From assembly GCA_937937835.1 (NCBI GenBank), contig CALDBJ010000064.1, positions 1-15,450 on the forward strand: a stretch of DNA of 15,450 nt, read 5' to 3'. The position numbers and the translations under genes are program-made. A model generated the notes under the pieces. That model had not been told where the DNA came from and made no database searches. It saw only the letters and a program-made list of their open reading frames with translations. Origin of the DNA: an uncultured Collinsella sp. Lineage in GTDB: Bacteria > Actinomycetota > Coriobacteriia > Coriobacteriales > Coriobacteriaceae. Of the stretch, positions 1-6,722 are shown piece by piece (within the stretch, counting starts at the first letter, position 1; the number at the start of each line of letters is the position of its first letter).

Positions 1-268
1 TGATGGAGGGCAGTTCCATCTTGTAGAAGGGAACGCCCTTCTGCTTGCAGTAGGCCAGCAGATCGTCGTAGTCGTCGCGGAGCATGGAGAGCTTGCCGGA
101 CGCCTTATAGTTGCCTGTGCCGTAGCCGCGCGGCTTGGAGCCGTAGCCGTAGACTTCCTCTATCTCCAGCTCGTCGTCATAGCTGATCTCCTGCACCTGA
201 ATGTTCAGGCCGGGGATTTTCAGATCCACGTCGCCCCAATCATAGGCTTTTCCGTTTACCTTCAGCAT
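1..268 (-). CDS. Phage tail tube protein, N-terminal part (Mu gpM-like), runs off the left edge
   Basis: The first 89 codons are present, beginning MLKVNGKAYDWGDVDLKIPG. The tube polymerises inside the contractile sheath and forms the DNA channel. The visible part has the short beta-rich opening expected of tube proteins (an 'xVNGKAYDW' strand followed by 'YDDELEIEEVYGYG') and the 'KASGKLSMLRDDYDDLLAYCKQ' type segment typical of tube subunits. The start is fixed by a GGGAGGAGG ribosome binding site at about 273-283. The gene follows the tail sheath gene by 16 bases, the conserved sheath-tube order. The C-terminal part lies outside the window. The assignment rests on the visible segment and its position. 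Confidence 0.75.
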   Translation of the reverse strand, partial: MLKVNGKAYDWGDVDLKIPGLNIQVQEISYDDELEIEEVYGYGSKPRGYGTGNYKASGKLSMLRDDYDDLLAYCKQKGVPFYKMELPSI

Positions 269-284
269 TGCCTGTCCTCCTCCC

Positions 285-1730
285 TTAGTTGCTGCTCAGA
301 GCCGAGCGCCCGATGTCGATAACGACCTCGCGGATGTAGCCTCTGGAGAGGTAGCGGATGATGACGCTCATGGTCTCATCTTCGAGGAAGGTATCGTAGC
401 AGCTCTCGTCCACGGTGGTCTCATAGGAGCTGATCTCCTTGTCCTCCACCATGCGGTCAAGCGGCACGCTGATGAACTTCGCCCGCGCGTCCAGCTCGCC
501 CTGAATGTCCTCAAGGTCGATGTCGTCGTTCTTGAACTGCAGCGCCTTCTTTCGTGTCTCGCGGATGATCTTGTTCTTCACACGCACATCCTCGGCATAA
601 CGGAAGTCGCTGCCGTCCTTGCACATCATCTTCGTGTGATAGACAAAGATGTCGTCAAGGCCGTCGTACTCGCGGAAGGTCATGTAGCCCGCGACGTCCA
701 GCAGTTCAATGACGGTGCTGTCGTAGCCGATGGGAACCAGCTCCAGCAGCTTCGTCTTGGGGAAACCCAGCGCATCCTCGTCCTTGGTCTTGCCGATGGA
801 CACGCTCACCTTCGTCATGGCGTAGCGCCCGGAGGCGAGGCCCGCGAGGTTGACAATCTGCGTGGTGCCGTCCAGCCGCACAAGGCGACCCCATGCGGCG
901 CAGACCTGAATGTCGGAGTTCTTGATCCGCTTACGGTCTGCCTCCATCTGCAGCGCCCAATCGCTCAGGTCACCATCCGCCTCGTCGGCGGGATAGGCGG
1001 CCTCCATGAGGAAGAAGCAGGGCTTGTGGCAGACCGTCATCAGCTCCTTCTGTGCTTCACTGACCGCCTCCCACAGCTCCACCGTGCTCCCGCCGACTAT
1101 GTGGACGAACTCGAACTCCTCGTTGAAGCTCTTGATCTTCTCAATCGCGCCCAGCACATCGCCGTTCGTCATGCTCGGTGCAGTGGTCTTGAGGGTGTAG
1201 GTGTCGCGCACGAGGAAGGAGCTGGGCTTCTGATCCGGCGAGCTCGCCTCGGCGAACTTGATCGTCAGGCCCGTGCCCTCGATCTCGTAGCTGCCAGTGA
1301 CGGGGACGGTGATCTCATCTGAGAAGTTGTCGCCGTCGATGGAGTAGACGAAGGCCGCGGTGTTGAGCCCGCCCTGCGCGGTGAAGCGCACGGTGAGCGC
1401 GTAGGCGTTGTTGGGCGAGCCCTGCACGGTCACGCTGCCGCCGCCGTCGCCCGTCTTCGTGACCTCACCGATCGTGCCAGCGGTGCTCGCGGCGACGGGG
1501 ATGCAGAACACGCGGGCCGCGCCGCCCTGCACCGCGTCCATGACCGCATCGGCCAGCGGGGACAGGCCCAGCTTGGACTTGATGGTGCTTGCGCCCATGC
1601 TGCCGAGGATGGTGATGGGCTTTTCGGTGACAGAGGGGGAGACGCCGATCTTGATGTGCAGACCGTCGCCCGTTGCCGTGGCGAAGCCGAGCAGTCCGTC
1701 CGTGACGTTGCTGCGTACATCTCTAAGCAT
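285..1730 (-). CDS. Contractile tail sheath protein (Mu gpL-like, possibly DUF2586-type)
   Basis: A 481-residue protein. Sheath subunits stack around the tail tube and contract to drive it into the cell envelope. The N-terminal 80 residues carry a sheath-like opening (MLRDVRSNVTDGLLGFATAT, then a segment on a shared small-integer theme, 'KPITILGSMG'). A Gly/Thr/Ser-rich beta region follows at about 90-190, probably an exposed insertion. The C-terminal 130 residues hold the sequence ending in 'IIRYLSRGYIREVVIDIG', suited to the subunit-linking C-terminal arm. The start overlaps the stop of the upstream gene by one base (TAATG), with AAGGAGG 10 bases upstream, so it should be translationally coupled. 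Family identity comes from size, position before the tube gene and overall look. The exact Pfam family (classic sheath versus DUF2586) is uncertain. Confidence 0.82.
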   Translation of the reverse strand: MLRDVRSNVTDGLLGFATATGDGLHIKIGVSPSVTEKPITILGSMGASTIKSKLGLSPLADAVMDAVQGGAARVFCIPVAASTAGTIGEVTKTGDGGGSVTVQGSPNNAYALTVRFTAQGGLNTAAFVYSIDGDNFSDEITVPVTGSYEIEGTGLTIKFAEASSPDQKPSSFLVRDTYTLKTTAPSMTNGDVLGAIEKIKSFNEEFEFVHIVGGSTVELWEAVSEAQKELMTVCHKPCFFLMEAAYPADEADGDLSDWALQMEADRKRIKNSDIQVCAAWGRLVRLDGTTQIVNLAGLASGRYAMTKVSVSIGKTKDEDALGFPKTKLLELVPIGYDSTVIELLDVAGYMTFREYDGLDDIFVYHTKMMCKDGSDFRYAEDVRVKNKIIRETRKKALQFKNDDIDLEDIQGELDARAKFISVPLDRMVEDKEISSYETTVDESCYDTFLEDETMSVIIRYLSRGYIREVVIDIGRSALSSN

Positions 1731-1957
1731 TACTTCCTCGCCTCCTTACTCTTACGCCCGTTCATCGGGCTGTTGTTGAACTTGGCGACGGCGGCGAGGA
1801 ACTCATCCTCCGTCATCGCCTTACCGGGCCGCCAGCCATTCGCGGCGCATACGCCCGCGTAGGTGGCACGCCCAACCTTGTGCTGCTCACGGAGCTTGTC
1901 GATCGGCACAAGCTCCGGTGCGGCAGCGCCTTCCGGCTTCTGTGTTTTAGTCGCCAT
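1730..1957 (-). CDS. Small phage protein at the Mu gp38 position, function unknown
   Basis: A 75-residue basic protein. The first 15 residues are Ala/Pro/Lys-rich and look disordered. The core (about 18-64) has the pattern 'VPIDKLREQHKV...YAGVCAANGW' followed by 'MTEDEFLAAVAKF', which suggests a small helical domain. A Lys/Arg-rich tail ends the protein. In Mu this slot between gp37 and the sheath is taken by gp38 (DUF2635), but the usual DUF2635 'V.P..G..V.DP' pattern is not visible, so I do not claim that family. AAAGGAG sits 7 bases before the ATG. The stop overlaps the sheath start as TAATG, pointing to a fixed ratio or cotranslation with the sheath. Confidence 0.75.
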   Translation of the reverse strand: MATKTQKPEGAAAPELVPIDKLREQHKVGRATYAGVCAANGWRPGKAMTEDEFLAAVAKFNNSPMNGRKSKEARK

Positions 1958-1970
1958 CTGTAGGCTCCTT

Positions 1971-2468
1971 TCATGTGATCTTCTCCACGGACGTCACTCT
2001 GACATCGGTCAGAGGTGCGAAGCCCGTGTCGCGGTAAACGCCGCCGTTGAAGGTGATCATCACCTGCACGGCGACCTGTGCTTTCAGGAGTGAGTCGTCC
2101 TTGTCGACCCAATCCGCTCCCTCAATCTCAATGGGGACGAAGTTGCCGTCGATGTAGATGCCACGGTCAAGACTCGCCACAAAGCGGTCAAATATCTCCT
2201 CGACTTCATTATCGGTGTAGCCGCCGATGATCACGCCGAACGTGGTCGCCCGTTCCATGATCTTCCGCCTTTTGTGCAGCGTTCCCTCTTCGTCTCTGTA
2301 TCTCTTTTTGGAACCGTTTCGGGTGAAAGTCTCACGTTCGAACAAGACCGCGCCGATGTGGGACTCCTGGCTCTTCTCCAGAGCCTTCTCTGTGGTAAAC
2401 GGCTTGGACTTGATGCCCGCCGCTTTCAGCTTGTCGATGAGATATTGCTTGCTTTCCGTGTAGAGCAA
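1971..2468 (-). CDS. Mu gp37-position phage protein, probable tail terminator/completion protein
   Basis: A 165-residue soluble protein placed between the gpG-like morphogenesis gene and the sheath. In Mu-like phages this slot holds gp37 (DUF1834-type), thought to terminate or complete the tail. The sequence has an N-terminal helix (YLIDKLKAAGI), a basic central segment (NGSKKRYRDEEGTLHKRRK) and alternating beta-like strands ending in 'VQVMITFNGGVYRDTG', compatible with a small alpha/beta tail-terminator fold. The start codon is TTG at 2466-2468, supported by AGGAGG at 2478-2483 with a 9-base spacer. The next in-frame ATG lies about 70 codons in and would remove the N-terminal helix. The function is inferred mainly from synteny. 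Confidence 0.7.
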   Translation of the reverse strand: MLYTESKQYLIDKLKAAGIKSKPFTTEKALEKSQESHIGAVLFERETFTRNGSKKRYRDEEGTLHKRRKIMERATTFGVIIGGYTDNEVEEIFDRFVASLDRGIYIDGNFVPIEIEGADWVDKDDSLLKAQVAVQVMITFNGGVYRDTGFAPLTDVRVTSVEKIT

Positions 2469-2472
2469 GAGA

Positions 2473-2970
2473 TCAATCCTCCTTCTGGATGAACTCCTCG
2501 ACCGTCGCCTTCATCTCCTGCATATCGTCCTCTGAGAGACCGAGGAAGGGACGGGCCGGGATGGTGATGCGGACTTGCTTCTTCGTGACCCACTTGCCGC
2601 CCACCTGAAAACGGAGGGCTTTCTTCTTCCGCGCCCGGATGGTGCGGCCCGGTTCTCCGAACTGATGCGTCGCCGCATACTTGACGTTCGTGCCGAGCGC
2701 GAAGCCGGAGGTGTCCGACTTGGCGTGGATGGAGTTGCGGAGCTGCGCGGACTGGATGAGCGTCTTGCCGCCCTCCTGTGCGGCGCGGATGGAGGTCTTC
2801 CATCTGCGCCCGTCCGGGCCTTTGCTCTGCTTGAACCGTTCCAGCGTCGACTCGCGCGCGCCCTCAGCCAGTGCCGCATTGATGCCCTGCTTGTCGATCT
2901 CCGAGAAGCTCCTGATCCTGCGGAGCATCGCCCGCGTGTCGCCGTCGAGCCGGATGCTGTACATGGCCAT
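2473..2970 (-). CDS. Phage virion morphogenesis protein (Mu gpG / P2 gpS-like)
   Basis: A 165-residue member of the virion morphogenesis family, involved in joining heads and tails or in completing the tail. Landmarks in order: 'RFKQSKGPDGRRWK' at about 45-58 (the usual F..s..PDG..W), 'LIQSAQLRNSI' at 71-81 (usual L..SG.LR.SI), 'YAATHQFG' at 98-105 (usual YA.iHQFG), and the C-terminal 'IPARPFLGLSE' motif. Two ATGs are possible (2970 and 2964). The first lies 9 bases after a GAGGGGG site and is preferred. In Mu the G gene sits between F and I, but here it follows the gp36-like gene. It starts 3 bases after the gp36-like stop. Confidence 0.88.
   Translation of the reverse strand: MAMYSIRLDGDTRAMLRRIRSFSEIDKQGINAALAEGARESTLERFKQSKGPDGRRWKTSIRAAQEGGKTLIQSAQLRNSIHAKSDTSGFALGTNVKYAATHQFGEPGRTIRARKKKALRFQVGGKWVTKKQVRITIPARPFLGLSEDDMQEMKATVEEFIQKED
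2478..2483 (-). promoter_or_regulatory. Ribosome binding site deciding a TTG start
   Basis: A perfect AGGAGG (read on the minus strand) lies 9 bases before the TTG at 2468. No ATG or GTG is available at a comparable distance in frame. It overlaps the end of the upstream gpG-like gene. Confidence 0.7.
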
Positions 2971-2973
2971 GCG

Positions 2974-3429
2974 TTACATCCCCCTCATCTTCTCGCGGGT
3001 AAACAGGCGGCTGTTGGACTTGACCTTAAAACCACCCGCCGCTGCGCTCGCCGGGTCTTCCGTCTCCGTGCCGATGGACACCGTGCCCTCCGCGACCAGC
3101 GTGAGGAACTTGATCGCCGCGTTGTAGCGGTTCAGGTAGGTCTTCTGATCCGTCCCCTCGTCGATGCCGATGCGGGAGAACAGATTGTAGACCGCGATGT
3201 CCTTGGAGAACTTGTTGATGACCCTCGGGGCCGGGGCCAGAGGGACGGCGTACCTCTTGGCGAGGTAGCCGTCGATCTCTGCGTCCGCGTCGGCGATCGC
3301 CGCATCGATGATCGGGGAGACCAGCTCTTCACGCTCGGCGGGGTCTTCAATGAAGGTGTCACCGATGATCGCGTTGAGCGCGTCATCCTTGATCATGTCC
3401 CGTACTTCAGCGCGTGTGCTGTAGCTCAT
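2974..3429 (-). CDS. DUF1320 / Mu gp36-like head-tail connector protein
   Basis: A 151-residue acidic, helical protein. It opens with 'MSYSTRAEVRDMIKDDALNA' and contains 'DAAIADADAEIDGYLAKRYAVPL' at about 40-65, the characteristic DUF1320 pattern in which an A/D-rich helix is followed by 'YL..RY..PL'. Next comes 'INKFSKDIAVYNLFSR' and then 'YNAAIKFLTLVAEGTVSIG'. DUF1320 proteins lie just downstream of the major capsid gene in Mu-like phages and resemble head-completion (connector) proteins of other tailed phages. The start follows AGGAGG by 7 bases. The gene begins 29 bases after the capsid stop. Confidence 0.88.
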   Translation of the reverse strand: MSYSTRAEVRDMIKDDALNAIIGDTFIEDPAEREELVSPIIDAAIADADAEIDGYLAKRYAVPLAPAPRVINKFSKDIAVYNLFSRIGIDEGTDQKTYLNRYNAAIKFLTLVAEGTVSIGTETEDPASAAAGGFKVKSNSRLFTREKMRGM

Positions 3430-3458
3430 GCCGTGCCCTCCTTTCTGCCCCGGGCGGT

Positions 3459-4343
3459 TTAGGTGGTGGTGCCGTCAGAGCCGTAGGCCATCTGCCAGAA
3501 GCCGAAGCCCGCGTTGCCGCGAGAGTCTGCGCCGTAGATGAACTTCTTGCTCATGAAGACGTTGTCGTCGGTCTCGTTGGTCTTGGAGACGAACTTCGCC
3601 TTCTTGCGCTGCTGGTAGATCAGCGGCTTGACGGGACGCTTGGTGCAGAGCAGGAACCAAGCGGAGTCGCTTGCGAGGCGAGGCTCCACATGGATCTCCG
3701 CCGTGCCCTGCATGGTGTTCTTCGTGCCGTTAATGAAGTCGGCGACGAGGATGTCGCGGGCGTCCGCTTCCAGTGCAGGCGGCACGACCAGCAGGTCGGG
3801 AACCAGCGCCAGAGGGCGACCCTTGCTGTTCTTCAGGCTCATCATGGATGTACGCGCCGTCTTGTAGGCGTCCATGCTCAGCTTCGCGGTGCCCTTGTTG
3901 CTTGCTTTGTCCTTGCCGACAGGGTGGTCGGTAGCGAAGAACGCCTTGCCGTCGTAGCACTTCTCGGTGAAGCCGTTGGCCAGCAGACCGTAGACCAGCT
4001 CGTCGGGATGCAGCGCGGCGGACTCGCCGAGCATCTGAATGGAAGGATTGTAGAGGCCGATCTTGTCGTCCTCGACCGCGTTGCGGTCTACGCCGACAGT
4101 CAGCTCGAAGTCCTTGTTCTTGATGGTGTAGGCGGAGCCGGAGAGGTTCTGGATCTCGCGCTCACCGATCCACTCCCTCATGCCGGGGATGTCACCGAGC
4201 CATGCGTAGGTCTCGGATTCGCTGGTGCTGGGCACGACGGTCGCGACCTTTTCATAGGTGGGATGCTGCCCTTCAAACGCCTTGTTAAAGACCGTGTTGA
4301 AGGCGGTATAGATGCCTCTAAGGGCCTGCGGGGTGATGATCAT
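3459..4343 (-). CDS. Major capsid protein (Mu gpT-like)
   Basis: A 294-residue Mu-like gpT major head subunit, the HK97-fold shell protein. Landmarks: the N-terminal 'ALRGIYTAFNTVFNKAFEG' segment; 'ETYAWLGDIPGMREWIGER' at about 43-62, the strongest gpT signature; 'YTIKNKDFELTVGVDRNAVEDDKIG' following it; and the C-terminal 'RPLALVPDLLVVPPALEADAR' with 'RPVKPLIYQQRKKAKF'. Its length is close to Mu gpT (about 300). AGGAGG lies 10 bases before the ATG. It follows the DUF2190 gene by 23 bases, so shell and decoration subunits are likely to be made together. The protease I upstream should process the prohead. Confidence 0.93.
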   Translation of the reverse strand: MIITPQALRGIYTAFNTVFNKAFEGQHPTYEKVATVVPSTSESETYAWLGDIPGMREWIGEREIQNLSGSAYTIKNKDFELTVGVDRNAVEDDKIGLYNPSIQMLGESAALHPDELVYGLLANGFTEKCYDGKAFFATDHPVGKDKASNKGTAKLSMDAYKTARTSMMSLKNSKGRPLALVPDLLVVPPALEADARDILVADFINGTKNTMQGTAEIHVEPRLASDSAWFLLCTKRPVKPLIYQQRKKAKFVSKTNETDDNVFMSKKFIYGADSRGNAGFGFWQMAYGSDGTTT

Positions 4344-4366
4344 AATGGATGTACCTCCTTACTCGA

Positions 4367-4816
4367 TTAGCCGCCCACACTTGCGGCGGCAGCAGCGGGA
4401 ATGTAGCCTCCGCACTCGACGGCGACGCCCTCGTCATCCACGCGGATGACGGTGCCAGCCACGGACGCGCCCGTGGCGAGCGCCGTGACGGTGTGGTCGT
4501 CTTCCATGTAGCAGGGCTTGAGAACATGGGCGGCGGTGATCTTATTCGCAGCGGTAGCGGTGTTGTCAAAGACGAATACGCCGCGAGCGACGCGGATGAC
4601 CAACTCGCCGTCTGCACCCGTATTTGTCACCGTCTCCTCGGCGCGGCCCACAGCGGTCAGGCTCTCGGCCTTCTTGCCGGGGATTGCGTAGCCGCTCGCG
4701 TCCAGAGCGACGAGTGCGCCCTGATAAATGGTGGTACCGCCCTTCACAGGCACCGCGATGACCTTTGCGCCGTTGGCGATCTCAGGGGTATCTCTCACAT
4801 CAGTCAGTTTTGCCAT
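4367..4816 (-). CDS. DUF2190 capsid decoration (cement) protein
   Basis: A 149-residue small beta-rich protein. It begins MAKLTDVRDTPEI and shows the family pattern 'V.VKGGTTIYQGALVALDASGYAIPG' at about 21-48, followed by 'GRAEETVTNTGADGELVIRVARGVFVFDNT'. It ends in a Gly/Ala-rich segment. DUF2190 proteins bind the outside of the capsid and stabilise it. The gene sits between the protease/scaffold gene and the capsid gene. GAAGGAGG lies 9 bases before the ATG, and the upstream stop is 4 bases away. Confidence 0.87.
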   Translation of the reverse strand: MAKLTDVRDTPEIANGAKVIAVPVKGGTTIYQGALVALDASGYAIPGKKAESLTAVGRAEETVTNTGADGELVIRVARGVFVFDNTATAANKITAAHVLKPCYMEDDHTVTALATGASVAGTVIRVDDEGVAVECGGYIPAAAAASVGG

Positions 4817-4820
4817 GATC

Positions 4821-5384
4821 TTAGTCCTCCTTCATACCGTACTTCTTGACGTCGTCGGGCGAGATTCCGAGCTGCTTGCAGACCAGCAGCGTGTCGGCGT
4901 CCAGCGCGTCGCTCTTGAGGGCCTTGACGTCGTCCAGCTCAATCTTGTCCATCGGCACGATTTGCGGGGCCTTCTCCACAAAGGAGCCGAAGCCCTTCGG
5001 GTCGCTCAAGGCGTAGCTCTTAGCCCATTCTTTCTGCGCCGGGGTGATCTTACCCGCCTTCAGGGCGAGGATGACAGCGTCGTTGGCCTCGCGCTCCGCA
5101 TTCTGCTGCTTGAGCGCCTTCAGCTCCTCGGCGAGGTTGACGCCGTCGACCGTGCCGCTCTTGAGCTCCATGATCTTTGCGGTCACGTCCTCGGCGGCAG
5201 CGCCCGCCTTCAGACCCAGCAGTTCGCAGACCGCCTTGTTCGCCACGACGTTCTCGGGCGGCTGCTTCTCCGCTTCCTTGAGGCTGCGGTTCTCGGCGAG
5301 GCAAACCTTGAGTGCCTCCACGACCTGCTCCTCCGTGGCGTCCTCGCTCAAACCGAGCAGTTCCGCCAGCTTCTTGATGTCCAT
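4821..5384 (-). CDS. Internal in-frame scaffold protein (Mu gpZ-like) nested in the protease gene
   Basis: An ATG at residue 157 of the protease frame (5382-5384) is preceded by AGGAGG with a 10-base spacer. It would give a 187-residue protein that is the C-terminal part of the protease. The segment opens 'MDIKKLAELLGLSEDATEEQ' and carries a coiled-coil-like Glu/Lys-rich stretch ('AENRSLKEAEKQ', then 'LAEELKALKQQNAEREAND'), as expected of a scaffold. Mu itself makes its scaffold Z from the 3' part of gene I in the same way. The site is visible in the sequence. Its use is inferred. Confidence 0.75.
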   Translation of the reverse strand: MDIKKLAELLGLSEDATEEQVVEALKVCLAENRSLKEAEKQPPENVVANKAVCELLGLKAGAAAEDVTAKIMELKSGTVDGVNLAEELKALKQQNAEREANDAVILALKAGKITPAQKEWAKSYALSDPKGFGSFVEKAPQIVPMDKIELDDVKALKSDALDADTLLVCKQLGISPDDVKKYGMKED

Positions 5385-5852
5385 AGAATGTTGTCCTCCT
5401 TCAAAATTGTCTGAATTGACGATGGGGTTCATCCCCTCGATCGCCGGAGTGTTGGTAAGTGCCAGCGAGTGGAGCCCGACCGCCTTGTTGTCCGCCTTGC
5501 GGACATTCACGACCGGGGAGAGGTAGCGGTACTCCTTGTTCTCAAGGTACCGCGCCCCTCGGGGCGTCCACTCGACGACGGCCTTAATTTGCCCGTCCTC
5601 CAGCTTCAGCTCCTTCACCCATCCGGCTGCGGGTGCCTCGCACCCTTTGAGCGTCTGATGCTCGTAGTCAACGACGAGATCCACGCCGCGCTTGGCGATC
5701 TGCGCCTTCATCGCCTTGTAACTCTCATCGTCTACATCAAACTCACCCTTCGAGCTGACAACGTGGCCGATGGGGAGGACGAAGATCGTCTCCGGCGCTC
5801 CCACGAGCTCCACATTGCCGCCTTTCAGGGTCAAAAAACTATCCATTTGCAT
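4821..5852 (-). CDS. Prohead protease with C-terminal scaffold (Mu gpI-like)
   Basis: A 343-residue Mu-like protease I. It cleaves scaffold and possibly capsid subunits during head maturation. The N-terminal 150 residues are the protease domain, with 'VVDYEHQT' around His65, 'YRYLSPVV' around Ser112 and 'VGLHSLALTNTPAI' around His128. His65 and Ser112 are the likely catalytic pair, by analogy with the herpes/HK97-type fold. Residues 157-343 are a helical, charged scaffold segment that can also be made separately (next entry). The start is ambiguous: the ATG at 5852 is only 4 bases from GGAGG, and a second ATG two codons later (5846) has 10 bases. Either gives the same protein bar two residues. 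Upstream is a 129-base gap without a recognised gene. Confidence 0.9.
   Translation of the reverse strand: MQMDSFLTLKGGNVELVGAPETIFVLPIGHVVSSKGEFDVDDESYKAMKAQIAKRGVDLVVDYEHQTLKGCEAPAAGWVKELKLEDGQIKAVVEWTPRGARYLENKEYRYLSPVVNVRKADNKAVGLHSLALTNTPAIEGMNPIVNSDNFEGGQHSMDIKKLAELLGLSEDATEEQVVEALKVCLAENRSLKEAEKQPPENVVANKAVCELLGLKAGAAAEDVTAKIMELKSGTVDGVNLAEELKALKQQNAEREANDAVILALKAGKITPAQKEWAKSYALSDPKGFGSFVEKAPQIVPMDKIELDDVKALKSDALDADTLLVCKQLGISPDDVKKYGMKED
5395..5400 (-). promoter_or_regulatory. Internal ribosome binding site for the nested scaffold
   Basis: A perfect AGGAGG on the minus strand lies inside the protease reading frame, 10 bases before an in-frame ATG. The preceding codons read 'NFEGGQHS', a hinge-like linker between the protease and scaffold domains. 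Confidence 0.72.
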
Positions 5853-5981
5853 CTGTCCTCCTTTGGTGTCGCCGCGAACCGCCCGGAAACGGCGTTAGAG
5901 CGCGTGCGCACGCCCCTTATTTGCCGCACCCGTCAAATTACCCTGCCGAGAGCAAAACGCGCACAGCGGGGCTCTGTGGCC
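5853..5981. other. Unassigned gap between the MuF and protease genes
   Basis: 129 bases with no recognised gene; this is the longest gap inside the late structural block. On the minus strand no ATG occurs in it. One GTG-started 32-codon frame (5929 to 5831) lacks a ribosome binding site and runs into the protease gene, so it is not credible. The gap contains a 12-bp perfect palindrome at 5902-5913 and the ribosome binding site of the protease at its end. In Mu this is where gene G sits. Here G is elsewhere. Confidence 0.6.
5902..5913. repeat. 12-bp perfect palindrome GCGTGCGCACGC
   Basis: The sequence equals its own reverse complement over 12 bases. It lies in the noncoding gap upstream of the protease gene, 49 bases before its start. 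It has no loop and no following T-tract, so it is not a terminator. A protein-binding site is possible, but GC-rich palindromes also arise by chance. Confidence 0.4.
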
Positions 5982-6722
5982 TTATGGCGGAGTGTTCCCC
6001 TTTTCGCGCTCTTGGTACGCCTTTTTGAGTGGCTCGGGGTAGCCTGTGAGGTCTGGCTGATAGCGTACCTTGGCGGGGTTGGTATCGAACTGCGGGTCGG
6101 GCAGGATGTTGACGAAGCGCCCATCCTCCAGCCGCGCTGCCCTCGGTGCTTCGGTCTCCACCGTCAGCCCCCGCTGCTCCATCTGGCGCTTGGAGAGCGT
6201 CTTGACCGTGCAGCGGCACTTGAAGCCGTTGGGTGGGAACCATGTGTCCCAAATGGGATCGTCCGCCATGAACACGCGCCCATCCATCGCAAGGTGGCTC
6301 GGGCGGGTCTTTGAGTCGTTGACGGCGTCATACTGCCAGTAGGGCCGCAGCGCCTTGACGCCCGGTTCGGTCATCTGCTTGTAGTGGCCCACATTGTAGG
6401 CCGTCTGGATGTTGGTGCGGAAGATATTCTCGGCTTGGTAGGGCGTGATGCCCTCGTAGCCCTCTGCTTCGAGGAAGTCGTTCATGTTCTCGCGAAACTC
6501 CGCAAGGCTGTTACCCTCCTCCAGCGCGGCCAGCAGCTCGTCGTAGAACTTCTTGAGCACCTGCGCCTTCGTGTAGCCGCTGACCGTAAAGGCGAGGGCG
6601 CGGTACTCGGCGGCGATCTGATAGAACCGCGAGGCGGTGACAGGGACGCGCTCTTTGAAGTACGCGACCGCTTCTTCAAAGGTCATGTCCTTGCGGCTAA
6701 AAAGCGCGGTGAACTCATCCAT
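5982..6722 (-). CDS. MuF-like minor head protein (Mu gpF)
   Basis: A 246-residue member of the Mu F / SPP1 gp7 minor capsid family, which sits near the portal and may be carried into the head or injected. The N-terminal half (1-90) is helical. The family core follows: 'NIFRTNIQTAYNVGHYKQM' at 99-117, 'PYWQYDAVNDSKTRPSHLAM' with His143, then 'WFPPNGFKCRC' with Cys169 and Cys171, the typical His/Cys cluster. I chose the ATG at 6722. The frame stays open upstream, but those 36 extra codons overlap the portal gene and read as low-complexity Arg/Ser. The start overlaps the portal stop by 8 bases (ATGGATGA), implying translational coupling. No toxin domain is fused at the C-terminus. Confidence 0.92.
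   Translation of the reverse strand: MDEFTALFSRKDMTFEEAVAYFKERVPVTASRFYQIAAEYRALAFTVSGYTKAQVLKKFYDELLAALEEGNSLAEFRENMNDFLEAEGYEGITPYQAENIFRTNIQTAYNVGHYKQMTEPGVKALRPYWQYDAVNDSKTRPSHLAMDGRVFMADDPIWDTWFPPNGFKCRCTVKTLSKRQMEQRGLTVETEAPRAARLEDGRFVNILPDPQFDTNPAKVRYQPDLTGYPEPLKKAYQEREKGNTPP

Noticed and set aside
5831..5929. GTG-started 32-codon frame in the gap before the protease
   Set aside because: No ribosome binding site, it overlaps the protease start and its translation looks random.
5962..5978. Weak hairpin CACAG-7-CTGTG after the MuF stop, followed on the minus strand by TTTT
   Set aside because: A 5-bp stem with a GC-rich loop and a short T-run some bases away is too weak to call a terminator, and the late genes continue beyond it.
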